A stretch of DNA of 64,000 nt from Alloascoidea africana (GCA_030581615.1 JAKTTT010000057.1:1-64000), one strand, 5' to 3'; shown: positions 19,070 to 30,297, counted from the stretch's first letter. The notes: a model not told the origin generated them from the letters alone. Numbers and translations: made by a program.

Positions 19070-21175
19070 TTAGGAATTACCGGAATACAGTTGATCAACT
19101 GCCGCGCGATGAGCTTCCAAAATCTTCCTCCTTTGTAGCTTTTGTGCACTTGTAAGAAATCCATTCTCGGGTGTCCATTCAATATCGGTTAGAACAACAC
19201 CCAGAATCAACTGAATGCCACCCAACTTTTGCTGCTTGCCTGTTTGAATTAGACTCTTGTGAATATGCTTGATGATTTGGGGGTTATCAACGAGAGAAGC
19301 AAGCTCATTTCCTGGTTCATAAGCAATGCCCAAATCATCAGCCAACTTGATAATCTGCAATTCATTTGGATACACAATTGCAATGGGCTTGACTTTATTT
19401 TCGTCAGCATAACAGCAAATATTCGAAACGTAAATGCTGGAGCGGTAGACTGATTCAATCAGCTCCAAAGCAATGTATTCACCGTTCAAAGTCTTGATCA
19501 GGTTCTTCCTTCGATCTATCAGTTTTAATTGGCCATTGCTAGTCCATTCACCAATGTCTCCAGTACGGAACCAGCCATCATCAGTGTAGGACTTTTTGGT
19601 TTCTTCTGGATTTTTGAAGTATTCTGGACTCACTGCTGCACCTTTTACCAGTACTTCTCCTTGGTTGTATTTCACATAGTAGCCTGCGTCAGGACAATCT
19701 ATCAATTTTAACGTGACAGCACCAACGACAGCGCCAACAACACCCAATTCAAAGTGTTCTGGAGCAGTAATTGTACAATTTGCGTTAGTCTCTGTTAATC
19801 CATATCCCAAAAGTACAGGCGCAATAACAGTAGAAATGAACTGTTGGGTTGGATATGAGATAGAAGATCCACCATTCATCACATATCTAAGACATCCACC
19901 CGTTGCCTCTTTCACTTTCTTAAATATTACCCTATCGATAAAGTTCCCTCCGGGCAATTTGTACTTGTTCATTGAAACCTTCATGTTGTAACTAGCCCAG
20001 AAAACTTTCTGTTGGAACGCAGGTAAAGCATTTATCTGGGCAAGAACACCTTTTCGGATGGTTTCAAAGACGGCAGCAACACCGACCATGATGGTTGGCT
20101 GGAACTCACACATGTCGCCGATACAATTCTTCATAGATGTGTTTGATAGAGTCTTGACGCTGGCATAGCCTAGAGTGGCCCCCCACCAGAAGCACACAAG
20201 CTCATATGTCAATTCAAAGATATGTGCAAGGGGCAGAAATGCCAAACCTCTGTCGTTAGAATTGAAAATATGAAGGGGAATGAGAGTGGTCAAACCGGAA
20301 ACACCAGCAACCACATTTGAATGGAGCAGAACAACACCTTTTGGAGCGCCTGTTGAACCTGAAGTATACATAATGGTGCAAATATCTGACGCCTTTGCCG
20401 GATGCAACTGGATGCTTGAGTTTCGCCTTCCAAGTTCCAAAACTTCATCGTATGAAGCAATGACAATGTCTGGTCTTGCTAGACGGATTTCATCAAGAGC
20501 ATTTTTTGCATCCTGGTACAACTTGCCCCCGTGTCTTGTGTCATCTGGCGTTATTGGTTCTGAATGTATGATATACTGGATAGTATCTAGATTTTTGAGC
20601 GGGTTTACAAGAGAACGGAGTAGTGCATTATCAGTGAAAATTCCAACAGAATCAGTTTCTGCTATTGAATGTGATAATCCAGCTTCTCCCAAAGTGTCAT
20701 AAGCTGTGACAATGGGAATACCCTGGGACCCAGCGGCTAGAAGAGTTTGCAACCATTTTGGAGAGGTGGATGCGTAGATATGGATTTTGTTTGCATTATT
20801 AGGACGAATACCCAGAGATACAAGCCCTTTACCGTATGTCTCAATGAGAGTTTTCAGTTGGGGGAAAGTGAGATACTTGTACTCTGACTTTTCAAAGTAC
20901 TGCCAGACTTTCTCAACTTTGGTTTCCTTGCCATTAACCTTTTTCACAACCGTTTTTTTCTCATCATAGATTTCCAGTAAGTCTCTCCATCCCATTGCAC
21001 GATGATCCCCCCAATGCTCGGTTGCATCACATAACAATTCATAAACTGTGTTGCATTTAAATCCAGCTGGTCTAACAGAAGGTCCAGCTCTCATGAGTGC
21101 GGTTCTTCTCGGCGCAGTTTCGCCGGGTCTCGCATCTCCAACCTCAACATTTACTTGTTCGCGATGACGACCCAT
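19070..21175 (-). CDS. FAA1: Long-chain fatty acyl-CoA synthetase (Faa1/Faa4 type)
   Basis: 701 residues, the usual length (S. cerevisiae Faa1 is 700). It activates long-chain fatty acids with ATP and CoA for lipid synthesis, import and beta-oxidation. The AMP-binding motif YTSGSTGAPKGVV is at about residues 266-278, followed by AFLPLAHIFEL, GYGLTETNANC, the fatty-acid signature DGWFRTGDIGEW and DRRKNLIKTLNGEYIALE. The N-terminus contains ETAPRRTALMR, matching the ETAPRRN segment of Faa4. Adenylate chemistry residues all appear intact. Together with the acyl-CoA oxidase at the window start it serves fatty-acid use, but the two are 18 kb apart and not obviously co-regulated. Confidence 0.96.
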   Translation of the reverse strand: MGRHREQVNVEVGDARPGETAPRRTALMRAGPSVRPAGFKCNTVYELLCDATEHWGDHRAMGWRDLLEIYDEKKTVVKKVNGKETKVEKVWQYFEKSEYKYLTFPQLKTLIETYGKGLVSLGIRPNNANKIHIYASTSPKWLQTLLAAGSQGIPIVTAYDTLGEAGLSHSIAETDSVGIFTDNALLRSLVNPLKNLDTIQYIIHSEPITPDDTRHGGKLYQDAKNALDEIRLARPDIVIASYDEVLELGRRNSSIQLHPAKASDICTIMYTSGSTGAPKGVVLLHSNVVAGVSGLTTLIPLHIFNSNDRGLAFLPLAHIFELTYELVCFWWGATLGYASVKTLSNTSMKNCIGDMCEFQPTIMVGVAAVFETIRKGVLAQINALPAFQQKVFWASYNMKVSMNKYKLPGGNFIDRVIFKKVKEATGGCLRYVMNGGSSISYPTQQFISTVIAPVLLGYGLTETNANCTITAPEHFELGVVGAVVGAVTLKLIDCPDAGYYVKYNQGEVLVKGAAVSPEYFKNPEETKKSYTDDGWFRTGDIGEWTSNGQLKLIDRRKNLIKTLNGEYIALELIESVYRSSIYVSNICCYADENKVKPIAIVYPNELQIIKLADDLGIAYEPGNELASLVDNPQIIKHIHKSLIQTGKQQKLGGIQLILGVVLTDIEWTPENGFLTSAQKLQRRKILEAHRAAVDQLYSGNS

Positions 21176-21399
21176 TATCTAAAAGAAATTTCCACTTGCG
21201 GTTTTAAAATCGGAGGGGTTGAAACTGAAGGAAGAGAGTAGTTGGTAGATGTTGGTGGCAGAAGTGAAGAGGTAGTGGGGCTAAATGAATCAGAAACTTT
21301 TGCGTCTTTCTAATGTTTAAATACTTTTTGTTGAGAATATAGACGCTAGTATCATCTCACCGAGGATGCTGTTATCTCCATCGGGCCAAGTATTTCGAT

Positions 21400-21431
21400 A
21401 ATTTGGCAATTTGGCAATTTGACAATTTGAC
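21400..21431. repeat. Four tandem 8-bp units (AATTTGGC x2, AATTTGAC x2)
   Basis: Two perfect copies of AATTTGGC are followed by two perfect copies of AATTTGAC, about 225 bases upstream of the FAA gene start. Either a slippage repeat or a small array of factor sites. Confidence 0.7.
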
Positions 21432-22870
21432 ACAGAACAGCAGTGCAGAACACAATATAAAAGGGTAAAAAGGATGAAACCCCGGCGTCTATTTCAAGCT
21501 TTATTAAGCCGGTTGAAACTTTCATCTCATAAATGTCAGTGTTTCTTCCGCTTATGGCTAGATGTTTTTTTTCATAAAGCTCTGCTAGTACCTTGTCCTT
21601 TCGTGTCAAGAGGGAAAACCCCAACACATGACCCTGATGTTGAGAATCGCCTGCTTGTTGCAGGCACTATTACTTTACACACGTTTATTCTAATGATTCT
21701 TTCCAACTTCATTTGCTCTCCATGAATAATTGTCACTTTGCCAAAAACAAAATAAACCTTGGCACATAGAGCCGCGCAAAAAGAAACATCTCTCACGTTA
21801 AAACTACTCTAATCAATACTATCTTTGTCTTGACAAGATCAGTTCTTGAAACAATGTCACAGAAACCATTTAATTTTCTTTACATTAGGGACATTTATTG
21901 AAATCACATGAAAGCTTTGAAGGGCTCGGCTAGAGTAAAGCTGATTTATCATCACTTGAACTGGTCCAGCTTGGCTTTTTCTCCTCTTCTTTTCTAATCG
22001 ATACTCCTCACTTCAAGATCATAACCGTGGAAGAGATAAAAACAGTCGATTTTCAAAAAAAAAATGAAGGTTTTCGGAAATTGACGACCATTTTTGTGTA
22101 ATCTGAGCGACACTTTTCTTTGGCACTGTTAAATTTTTCACTTTTCAGAACAAATTGCTTCTTAAGAAGAAACTATACCCGACTGTTTTGAAACCTGTTT
22201 TAAAATCTTTTTCAAAGAATTCTGAAGCATTGCTGTATTCCCTGTTTTCAGCTGGCTGTCGTCATTCATTTATGCCACCTGTAGCTGATCTATTTCTCTG
22301 CGCATGTAGCTGTTCAAGGAAATATCTCACCTCGTTTCTCTTCTACAGATGATTCTGCATCGGCTGCTTTACACAAACTGGCAAAATGTGTAAGCCTTAT
22401 ATGAGACAGGATTTGATAGTGGCTCAAGCTATAGAAAAATGAAATCCTTGTTTACATGAGATCCGTGTTCTCCATTTACACCAGGATGGAGGTTTTCAAC
22501 AAAAGTGTAGTCTTTATAAGATCGATAAACTCATCTTTGTTTTCTCAAACTTATTCTCTTGCCTTGAACTTGTATTCATAACAACATTAAGGATTGAAAA
22601 CCCCAAGCTGATTCTTTAGAACTACGGGCGACAGTGAAAAGCAGCAGCTTTAACAAAGAGGGCGGATCTGAAGTATTAATACCATGCTACTGAAATATTA
22701 ATAGAAAAATCAATCTACAGGTAATTATTTTTTTGGACTAGATGATCCGGCACTGCCAGGGACACGGATATAGCCAGCCAAAACCGTTATTGACTCCCAC
22801 TGATCTGGAGCTTAACCCTGTGGCCACAAATGAAAACGAGTGCGCTATACTCAAATTGAACTTCACTGGA

Positions 22871-22914
22871 AGCCCGCCAAGGCCCGCCACCGAGCTGTTT
22901 GGCTGAGGCGGGCT
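22871..22914. repeat. GC-rich direct and inverted repeat in KRE6 upstream region
   Basis: GCCCGCCA occurs at 22872-22879 and 22882-22889, and AGCCCGCC (22871-22878) pairs with GGCGGGCT (22907-22914). It stands out in AT-rich surroundings and could be a zinc-finger factor site or a hairpin. Confidence 0.55.
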
Positions 22915-23350
22915 GCGCAAACTGCCTCAGGAAGGAGTGGAAGACAATCTCAGACGGCAAGGCGAGTAAGGTTGGGAATGTATAAGCCATCCCGGCACTC
23001 AACCCAGAACCCACCAGTCAAAGTTGGAGCTCCTTGTAAAATTTAATAGGCGTGGAAAAAAAAAAACTAGAGTGGCTTCATTGAATCTTCCAACTCACAC
23101 TCCTGCAAACTAAAGTACAAATTAATTTTATCTCAAAGAAGCCAGAAAAGGTTTTTTCTGACCCACTAGCGCCAGTTCCTTTTATCCTCTTCCTTTGTCT
23201 CTCCTAGCGTTTTTTTTCATCTGGTTGCATTAGCTAGATTTACCCAAACTCGACAGGACTGGAAACAGACAAATTCAACATCGATTTCGTCATCATCATA
23301 ATCATCTTCTTTTGATCCACAGACACAGGTGAAAAAGACAGCTTCAAAAC

Positions 23351-25483
23351 ATGGCCAGGGATCTCACAGGCTACACCAGCATACCAAATCCCCGAGGAAA
23401 TAATGGTTCAGCCCGGTCCTACAACTCATCGTCATCTGACTTGTCTTCGACCGATGCTCTTCGTCCTCAATACCCAGCAAACCCCATCCATGAACCGCCA
23501 AATTCCAACAACCCTTTCCAGGATGAGCAGTCTCCAGACTCGCGGTATCTTACAAATGACGAGGTCTATGGCTCATCCTCCAATCTACTGGGCAGATACA
23601 ACCAAAATGACACTTATGAAAACCTGCTCCCAGTCTCTTCCACAAATTTAACCTTTAACTCGTCAACAGGGGACGTCAGTAATCCTAGCTCGGCAAGAAA
23701 TCCACTTCCCAACTCTCCCTACGCAGCAAATGGGAATTCCTATCTAGACTACGATTCACAGAACACGGCAGATGCCTCGAGAGGAGGAGCGGGCTTCCTC
23801 AGTGTATCTGGACAGACCAACGAGTCGACTTACCGTGATTCCCGGGCAAATCCGAGCGAATACCCTGAGAGCACGAACCGTAGCTCGTTTATGAGCAGCG
23901 GCAGCAGTGTTATGTCAAATCCGTTTGTTGCAGACACCGATTTCAGCCCCTTTGGTGGATACCCAGCATCCAGCTTCCCATTACACCTCGAGGATAAGGA
24001 GGACGACGACTACCTCCACAATCCAGACCCCCTAATTGACGGTAAAGAGGATCGCCAATGTATGCCAAGCATTAAAGAATTAGACAGCAAAGGTTGGGGT
24101 GGCATTGTAGGCTTTTCGATTCTCATAATTGGCGCCTTGAGCGTATTTGTGATTTATCCCGTTCTCACCTTCTCGGGACTTTTAAACAAGGGCCACGAAG
24201 AAACACACGAAGTGCTGAGCCATTATCATTACCCATTGCTCAGCGGTATTCGAACCAGCCTGATAGATCCTGATACCCCTGATTCTGCACAGTCGAGACA
24301 GGCAAAGGACGGATCGTACTGGAAGCTCGTCTTTTCTGATGAATTCAACGCCGAGGGCAGAACATTTCATGAAGGCGATGATCAGTTTTGGACAGGCCCG
24401 GATATTCACTACGCTGCTACTAACGATTTGGAGTGGTACGATCCAGATGCCTGCTCAACGTCCAATGGCACACTGAACTTGAGAATGGATGCTTTCAAAA
24501 ATCACGACTTGTTCTATCGATCGGGAATGCTACAAAGCTGGAACAAGCTCTGTATTACGCAAGGTATCATAGAGGTGAGTTGCCGATTGCCCAACTATGG
24601 CAATATCAGTGGTCTGTGGCCTGGGCTGTGGACTTTGGGGAACTTGGGCAGGGCCGGCTATAAAGCTAGCACAGAGGGCGTGTGGCCATATGCCTATGAC
24701 GAATGCGATAGCGGAATAACTGCGAACCAGAGCTCGCCAGATGGAATCTCTTACTTACCTGGACAGAAGTTGAACAAGTGCACTTGTGACGGTGAAGAGC
24801 ATCCTAATCCAGGAAGAGGCCGAGGAGCTCCCGAAATCGATGTCATTGAAGCTACAATTGATGAAAAATTGGGGACTGGGCTTGTATCGCAGTCGAATCA
24901 AATTGCTCCGTATGATATTTGGTACATGCCCGACTACAATTTTATTGAAATCCACAATAAATCTGTGACTGTGATGAATACCTATGCTGGCGGACCATTC
25001 CAACAGGCCGTTTCTGCAGTTTCAACTCTCAACCCAGCTTGGTATCAATTTCACGATCCAGTTTCTGAGAGAGGATTTCAAAGCTATGCAATCGAATATC
25101 TCAATGACGATGAGGACGGCTACATCCGTTGGTTTGTGGGAATGGACCCCACTTGGACATTGTACGCCAAGGCGACACATCCAAATGGAAATGTGGGTTG
25201 GAGAAACATTGCAAAGGAGCCAATGTCCATGATTCTTAACAATGGTATCTCCAATAACTGGGCCTACATCAATTGGAACTCTTTGGCGTTTCCTAGTATC
25301 ATGAGGGTCGACTATGTTCGAATCTATCAACCCAATAACTCTGTTTCAGTCACTTGTGATCCTCCCGATTATCCAACATATGACTATATTAACGATCATC
25401 CTAAGGCTTATCGGAATCCAAACATGACAAATTGGAAGGCAACGGGGTATTCGTGGCCTAAAAACAAACTCACTGGGTGCTAA
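23351..25483 (+). CDS. KRE6: Beta-1,6-glucan synthesis protein, Kre6/Skn1 family
   Basis: 710 residues (S. cerevisiae Kre6 is 720). A long Ser/Asn/Pro-rich cytoplasmic N-terminus (1-248) precedes one TM helix (about 249-272, GFSILIIGALSVFVIYPVLTF), giving a type II membrane protein of ER/Golgi and surface. The lumenal part is a GH16-like fold starting near LVFSDEFNAEGRTF, with the catalytic-type motif E495-I-D497-V-I-E500 in GAPEIDVIEA. Many sequons are present. The C-terminus, SWPKNKLTGC, matches the family. Kre6 and Skn1 are needed for beta-1,6-glucan, the polymer to which GPI wall proteins such as the nearby Sed1-like protein are attached. Confidence 0.96.
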   Translation: MARDLTGYTSIPNPRGNNGSARSYNSSSSDLSSTDALRPQYPANPIHEPPNSNNPFQDEQSPDSRYLTNDEVYGSSSNLLGRYNQNDTYENLLPVSSTNLTFNSSTGDVSNPSSARNPLPNSPYAANGNSYLDYDSQNTADASRGGAGFLSVSGQTNESTYRDSRANPSEYPESTNRSSFMSSGSSVMSNPFVADTDFSPFGGYPASSFPLHLEDKEDDDYLHNPDPLIDGKEDRQCMPSIKELDSKGWGGIVGFSILIIGALSVFVIYPVLTFSGLLNKGHEETHEVLSHYHYPLLSGIRTSLIDPDTPDSAQSRQAKDGSYWKLVFSDEFNAEGRTFHEGDDQFWTGPDIHYAATNDLEWYDPDACSTSNGTLNLRMDAFKNHDLFYRSGMLQSWNKLCITQGIIEVSCRLPNYGNISGLWPGLWTLGNLGRAGYKASTEGVWPYAYDECDSGITANQSSPDGISYLPGQKLNKCTCDGEEHPNPGRGRGAPEIDVIEATIDEKLGTGLVSQSNQIAPYDIWYMPDYNFIEIHNKSVTVMNTYAGGPFQQAVSAVSTLNPAWYQFHDPVSERGFQSYAIEYLNDDEDGYIRWFVGMDPTWTLYAKATHPNGNVGWRNIAKEPMSMILNNGISNNWAYINWNSLAFPSIMRVDYVRIYQPNNSVSVTCDPPDYPTYDYINDHPKAYRNPNMTNWKATGYSWPKNKLTGC

Positions 25484-25982
25484 AGTTTCTCCTATATTTA
25501 AAAGTTTACCTTTTTTATTACTTCTTGATTTTTGCATTCACCCAGTTCTTTTTACGATTTATTTCTTTTTTTTTTTGGCATTTCTTTTTGGTTTATAGAG
25601 AGCATGGCATACTCCATCTCATCATACAATAAAAAATAGTTATTAGACAGTTCTCATCAAGTAGAAACAGAAAATAAACTCAATAAAAACATTTGCTTTT
25701 ACTAACCATCTCATGGATAGAATACTGTTGATCCTATTCTTCAAATGTTTAGGAAAACACGATATAGGCGTAGTGAATACATTAATACTGTCTTAAGGAT
25801 TAATACTAATAAATTTTTCCTTTACCAATATTATATTCTAAGTGATGACCCTTTAATACAAGTATTGTAGAGTGAAAACGACAACCAAAACAAAAATAAA
25901 GAAAAAAAAAATTGGGGGTAGGATTTTTTACCATGATACATGTAGATGGTTTGTGTAAAAACTTTCAGAAACTCTTTAAAAT
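25484..25982. other. Convergent 3' spacer, KRE6 and YEF3
   Basis: AT-rich with T10 and A9 runs near 25568 and 25903 on either side, as expected for two converging terminators. No gene. Confidence 0.6.
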
Positions 25983-28900
25983 TTAAAGCTCATCATCGGA
26001 TGAAACATAAGCATCACCAAGCAACTTCTTCTTCTTCATTCTCTCCTTCTTCTTCTTTCGTGCTTCAGCAGAAGAAAGCTTGCTCTTCTTCTTCTTACCC
26101 TCAATCTTATTTCCCATAGCATCAAATTTATCTCCTTCATCCTCCTTCTTGTCAAGTCTTGGTCCGGTACCTTGTCCCTGAACCCAGTTGTGGCCAGATG
26201 GAGTCATGGTTCCGTTCAAAACGGCCCAGACTTCTTCGGTCAGATCCTTTGTGAATTCAGCAGAATGTGTAATGATGACAACACCACCCTCGAATGCCTT
26301 AAGAGCCTTGGACAAAGCTCCAAGAGAGTCTCTGTCAAGATAGTTGGTAGGCTCATCAAGGACAATCAAATGGGGTCTCTGCCACGTACAGGCAGCAAGC
26401 ACAAGCTTGACTTTCTGTCCACCAGACAGACCTCTGATACGGGAGTGGGAAACCAGCTCAGCTTCAAGACCAAGCATGGCGCAGTGGGCCTCGATCTCTT
26501 TTCTGGTCAATGGTCGGAACTGTCCAGAAGCAAGTGCTTCCTTCATATCAACCTCAGCAACCAACTTGGCGTGCGTCTCAATAAGCTCACCTCTTGGCAA
26601 CCACACGTTGTCAACGGACATCATGGGGATCCATCGCTCATTCTTCTGTCCAACGTTCTCACCGAGAGAGAAAGAACATTCGTACTCGTAAGAGTTCTTG
26701 AACTTTCTTCTGGCGTTGATGGCGGTAACACGTCTCTGGGAACCCTCAATCTTGAAGATCTTGTTCATGTTCTGCTCATCAGCCTCGTTAATCTGTCTAG
26801 AGGCACGGTCCATAGTCTCACGGTCCTCACCGGTCTGGAAACGCCACTGAATATACTCGGATGGGGTCTTGTCCAAATGGTTATCAATATGGGCAAAAGC
26901 GTGCTGCTTGATGTAAGCGATACGACAGTTCTCGTGGACATAAACATCTCCTGTAGTGGGCAACAGCTCGCCGGTCAAAACGTTAATAAGAGTAGACTTG
27001 CCGGCACCATTGGGTCCAATGACGGCAATACGAGAGGACAGAGAACACTGGAAGTTGATGTTGGTCAACTGTGGCTTGGAGGTTCCTGGATACTGGAAAG
27101 TCATGTTCTGGACCTTGACAATGGCCTTTTGCTTGGTCTTGACACCTTCGAGGAAACCAGGCTCTGGGAATCTGAATTCGAGGTCAGAGGCTCCCAATTC
27201 GTAGTAGGACTTGGCAGAGGGGACTCTCTTGACAAACTCGGAAAGGTTACCCTTGTACTTTCTCAACTTGAATCTCTCGTAGTGGATGATGAACTCGACA
27301 GTTCGGTCCAAGAAACCAGAGTCGTGGGAAACTGTGATGGAGGTAATACCACAGTTGGTGAGGTAGTCGACCAACCAAGTAACGTTAACGGTATCCAAAT
27401 GGTTAGTGGGCTCGTCCAACAACAAAATGTCGGCCTTCTTCAACACAGCTCGGGCCAAAGCGAGCTTCATCTTCCAACCTCCGGAGAGGGACATGATGGG
27501 GCCGTTAATCATGGCTTCAGAGAAACCGAATCCAACAAGCTCCTTCTCAACAGCCTCCTTAGAGCTGGTGCCCTCGGGGAGATCGTTCAGCACAAACTCC
27601 CAAACGGCGGTCTCGGAATCAGAGCCGTCGATATCGTGTTCAACGTAAACGGTTCGGCACTCTTCCTGGGTAGGGAAACCCTCGACCTGGCCATTGGCAA
27701 TGGCTCTCATCAGAGTGGACTTACCAGAACCGTTGGGACCGCAGAGACCATATCTCTTGCCTCTCTTCAGACGGAGCTGAGTTCTGTTCAACAGAATCTT
27801 GGCACCATAAGCAAGAGAGAACTCGCAGTTACACAAGTCCTCACCATCCTCGTCCTCATCCTCGAAAGATGGACCTTCAGGGATGTTAAGGATAGCCTTC
27901 TTTCTCCATTCCTCAACGAGTTCCTTGGACTCGGCTTCGTGGAGGAAGATGGTCAAAAATGGAGTCAGGTTGGAGTACCATGGCTCAGAGTCGACCTGGC
28001 GTTCATCAATCAGGTTACCAGCAATGGCAGAGACGTAGGTCTTGACGACGCTGAATCGCGCGTCAATCTTCTTGTGGTGTAGAAGAGAGTCCAAAACTCC
28101 TAGAGTAACCTCGGTGTCACCAGCAGTGGTTGGCTCGGGGATGTTTTGCTCATCAACAATGTTACCGACTCTCTTCAACGTCTGGATAGCTCTATTAGTG
28201 ACGTCACGGGCCTCGGGGTCGGCCAAGTTCTGGAAGTTGTACTTCAAAGCAGGGAACAGCTTGCTCAGGAAAGGAGCAACGATCTGTGGGTCTTCAACAA
28301 GTTTGCACATGTTGTCAACAATGACTGCAGCCTTTCTCTTGATGGCGGTGTCACGCTCGGCCAAACCTCTGGACAGTAAGGGGACCATGATGGCCATGGT
28401 ACCAACAGTGACCTCAGACACAAAGGTTGTGGCACCGAGAAGATGGACTGTTTCTGGGACCTCAGTAGGTTTGGAGATACAAGAAATGAGATTGGGGATA
28501 AATTTCTCAATATCCTTGTTCTCAATGGTCTCAGTGGCCTTTGTGATAGTGGCAGTAGCGGCCTTCTTGACCTCTGGCTTTGTGTCCCACATAGACTCGG
28601 AGAGAGCTGGGATCAGCTCGGTCATTCTGAGAGCAATCTGGGTAGGAGCAACCTCGACCAAGATGCTGATAGCGTTCAGAGCCTCAATCTTGACGGGCCA
28701 TTTGCTGGTGGTAGCAAGGGTATTGACAATCTTAGGGAGGATGAACTTGACAGAGGAAGGAGTGATGGCACCGGCAATGGCATGGGAAGCATTAGCAGCG
28801 GCTTTCTTGACCTCTGGCTTCTTCTCACCAGTCTTGGCCAGAACGGCCTCAATCATGTTGACAATGTATGGCTCAACAGATGGTATCAGACCGTTTGTGC

Positions 28901-29147
28901 TGGAGATGTGTGTGAGGGCTTCCAGGGCGTTAACAACAAGATCACTGCTCTTCTTGTTATTCAGCGAGGCCTCGAGCTCCTTGAAAAAGTCAAAAGGAAC
29001 GTCATGCTCAAGAATGGAGCCATTCAAGAAAGCAGCCAAGTTGGAGGCAGCAGAGGTTCGCTCTTCATCAGAGCTAGCGACTGAGAGCTTTCCAAACAGT
29101 TCGGAAAGAACAGCAGCAGAGTTCTGTTTCTCTTCAGATGCAGACAT
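25983..29147 (-). CDS. YEF3: Translation elongation factor eEF3
   Basis: 1054 residues from the ATG at 29147 (S. cerevisiae Yef3 is 1044, starting similarly). The frame remains open upstream to 29435 but that part encodes no conserved sequence and is promoter. eEF3 is a fungal ribosome-bound ATPase that helps release E-site tRNA and supports eEF1A delivery. Order of parts: HEAT repeats (about 1-320), four-helix bundle, ABC1 with Walker [10 protein letters not shown] near 473 and [12 protein letters not shown] near 556, ABC2 with GPNGAGKST near 714, a chromodomain-like insert (about 775-870), signature [12 protein letters not shown] near 909, and a Lys-rich ribosome-binding tail ([11 protein letters not shown]) ending in SSDDEL. 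Codon bias is extreme, as for a very abundant protein, which also creates long antisense frames. Confidence 0.98.
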   Translation of the reverse strand: MSASEEKQNSAAVLSELFGKLSVASSDEERTSAASNLAAFLNGSILEHDVPFDFFKELEASLNNKKSSDLVVNALEALTHISSTNGLIPSVEPYIVNMIEAVLAKTGEKKPEVKKAAANASHAIAGAITPSSVKFILPKIVNTLATTSKWPVKIEALNAISILVEVAPTQIALRMTELIPALSESMWDTKPEVKKAATATITKATETIENKDIEKFIPNLISCISKPTEVPETVHLLGATTFVSEVTVGTMAIMVPLLSRGLAERDTAIKRKAAVIVDNMCKLVEDPQIVAPFLSKLFPALKYNFQNLADPEARDVTNRAIQTLKRVGNIVDEQNIPEPTTAGDTEVTLGVLDSLLHHKKIDARFSVVKTYVSAIAGNLIDERQVDSEPWYSNLTPFLTIFLHEAESKELVEEWRKKAILNIPEGPSFEDEDEDGEDLCNCEFSLAYGAKILLNRTQLRLKRGKRYGLCGPNGSGKSTLMRAIANGQVEGFPTQEECRTVYVEHDIDGSDSETAVWEFVLNDLPEGTSSKEAVEKELVGFGFSEAMINGPIMSLSGGWKMKLALARAVLKKADILLLDEPTNHLDTVNVTWLVDYLTNCGITSITVSHDSGFLDRTVEFIIHYERFKLRKYKGNLSEFVKRVPSAKSYYELGASDLEFRFPEPGFLEGVKTKQKAIVKVQNMTFQYPGTSKPQLTNINFQCSLSSRIAVIGPNGAGKSTLINVLTGELLPTTGDVYVHENCRIAYIKQHAFAHIDNHLDKTPSEYIQWRFQTGEDRETMDRASRQINEADEQNMNKIFKIEGSQRRVTAINARRKFKNSYEYECSFSLGENVGQKNERWIPMMSVDNVWLPRGELIETHAKLVAEVDMKEALASGQFRPLTRKEIEAHCAMLGLEAELVSHSRIRGLSGGQKVKLVLAACTWQRPHLIVLDEPTNYLDRDSLGALSKALKAFEGGVVIITHSAEFTKDLTEEVWAVLNGTMTPSGHNWVQGQGTGPRLDKKEDEGDKFDAMGNKIEGKKKKSKLSSAEARKKKKERMKKKKLLGDAYVSSDDEL

Positions 29148-29354
29148 TTGTACAAGTTCAACTACTCTCAGAAAAAATGATGGCAGAACCCAGCTCACTA
29201 GAGAATGTGTGCAGTGTAGAAGAAGAAAGAAAGAGGAAAAAGAAGAGAAGATGGGCCTGATATTTATTTCAGCCAAAACGGCCATCAGCAAAATTTTTTT
29301 TTTCACCTTTGACACGTTCCCTTGTTTACGCGCGTTTCGTGCCGCGGGACGCAG

Positions 29355-29455
29355 CCAATCACAGCCCGCGACGCAGCCGCTCGCCTGCCGCTGCAGGGTC
29401 CGGGCGGGGCGCAGACCGGGTGCGCCGCTCTGCATCGGGTGCCGCGACAGCCAAT
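29355..29455. promoter_or_regulatory. Two CCAAT boxes in the YEF3 promoter
   Basis: AGCCAATCA occurs with CCAAT at 29355-29359 and again at 29451-29455, 96 bases apart. Could bind the HAP/CBF complex; orientation is opposite to the gene. Confidence 0.4.
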
Positions 29456-29477
29456 CAGCGTGCGGTAACCGGTACCG

Positions 29478-29490
29478 GGTGTATGGGTGT
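29478..29490 (-). promoter_or_regulatory. Rap1-type site upstream of YEF3
   Basis: On the minus strand it reads ACACCCATACACC, a full match to the S. cerevisiae Rap1 consensus ACACCCRYACAYM, about 330 bases upstream of the YEF3 ATG and in the gene's orientation. Rap1 drives ribosomal protein and translation-factor genes in Saccharomyces; use of Rap1 in this lineage is not shown. Confidence 0.6.
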
Positions 29491-29520
29491 CCGCACTCGA
29501 GCTTCCCGGATAAGTAGGAG

Positions 29521-29528
29521 TTACCCGG
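29521..29528. promoter_or_regulatory. Reb1-type site upstream of YEF3
   Basis: TTACCCGG, the Reb1 core, lies 31 bases from the Rap1-type site. Such general regulatory factors clear nucleosomes at strong yeast promoters. Confidence 0.5.
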
Positions 29529-30297
29529 TCACTGCATGGTTCGGACGAACGAAAATGGAGAAAAATTAAACCAACCAAAAATTTTAAAAACGGATTGGAG
29601 CGCTATATTGGCTTACTCCGAATCGCATGTTGGGCTTATCCGTTTTTCGTTGACCGTTTCAGTTGGGCTTTTTTCTACAAGATTCGCACTAGGCCGGTTT
29701 ATTCCCGCGTGAGCGTTGAGATCGTTTAGAAGATTACTGGATCTAGTCCTGAAACGGTAGAGACACACGGGCGCTACACTACTACTAATTTATCCACAGG
29801 CGAAGAGGCTCTCTAGCATTAGTGTGAAGATCAACTAGGCTTTGATACAAGGCGCACTGCGAGAGTGTCCAGTAAAGCTTAATAATATACGAAGGTCAAA
29901 AGGAGAAACTCATCAACACAGATAAAGTGACAAAACAATTATAAAAAAAAAAAGACCCATTTAATTAAAAAATTGTGATTCCCAGATTTTTATAACTTCG
30001 TAATGATAATAATAGTAATAATAAAAACATAAGAAAAGAGTGGAGTGGTTATCAGATAGTAAAGAACCTTTTTTTTTTTTTGAGACAGTGTCAGTCAGTG
30101 CCTTGAGACAATGTCTTGAGACAATGCCATAGTAAAAAGAAATCAAAACAGGCTGTAAAAAGTTCATATCAGTCTAGTTTTAATTATCAGGTCCAATCCA
30201 AAATAAAATGAATTTGAAAGACAAACAAATAATAATATGAAATAAAACCGCCTTTTTTTTTAATGCGCTTGATTGATTCCTTTGTTGTACCAATTGT

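Larger units (their letters stand above)
21176..23350. other. 2.18-kb divergent promoter region, FAA and KRE6
   Basis: No gene recognised in either direction; the longest ATG frame (21474-21725, 83 codons) has no family I know. It includes four 8-bp tandem copies at 21400-21431 and a GC-rich block at about 22840-23000 with an inverted repeat. Both flanking genes are transcribed away from it. Confidence 0.55.
29148..30297. other. YEF3 promoter and BNI1 3' region
   Basis: 29330-29530 is a GC-rich island with Rap1-like, Reb1-like and CCAAT motifs (listed separately). 29940-30300 is AT-rich, with a partial repeat CTTGAGACAATG at 30102-30113 and 30115-30126. No gene recognised. Confidence 0.6.

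Noticed and set aside
26172-28082. 636-codon plus-strand open frame, and a second at 28042-29517 (491 codons)
   Set aside because: Both are antisense to YEF3. Extreme codon bias in YEF3 removes stop codons from the complementary frames; translated content is low-complexity and matches no family.
29148-29435. In-frame upstream extension of YEF3 (96 codons)
   Set aside because: No conservation, crosses the GC-rich promoter, and the ATG at 29147 gives the family N-terminus and length.
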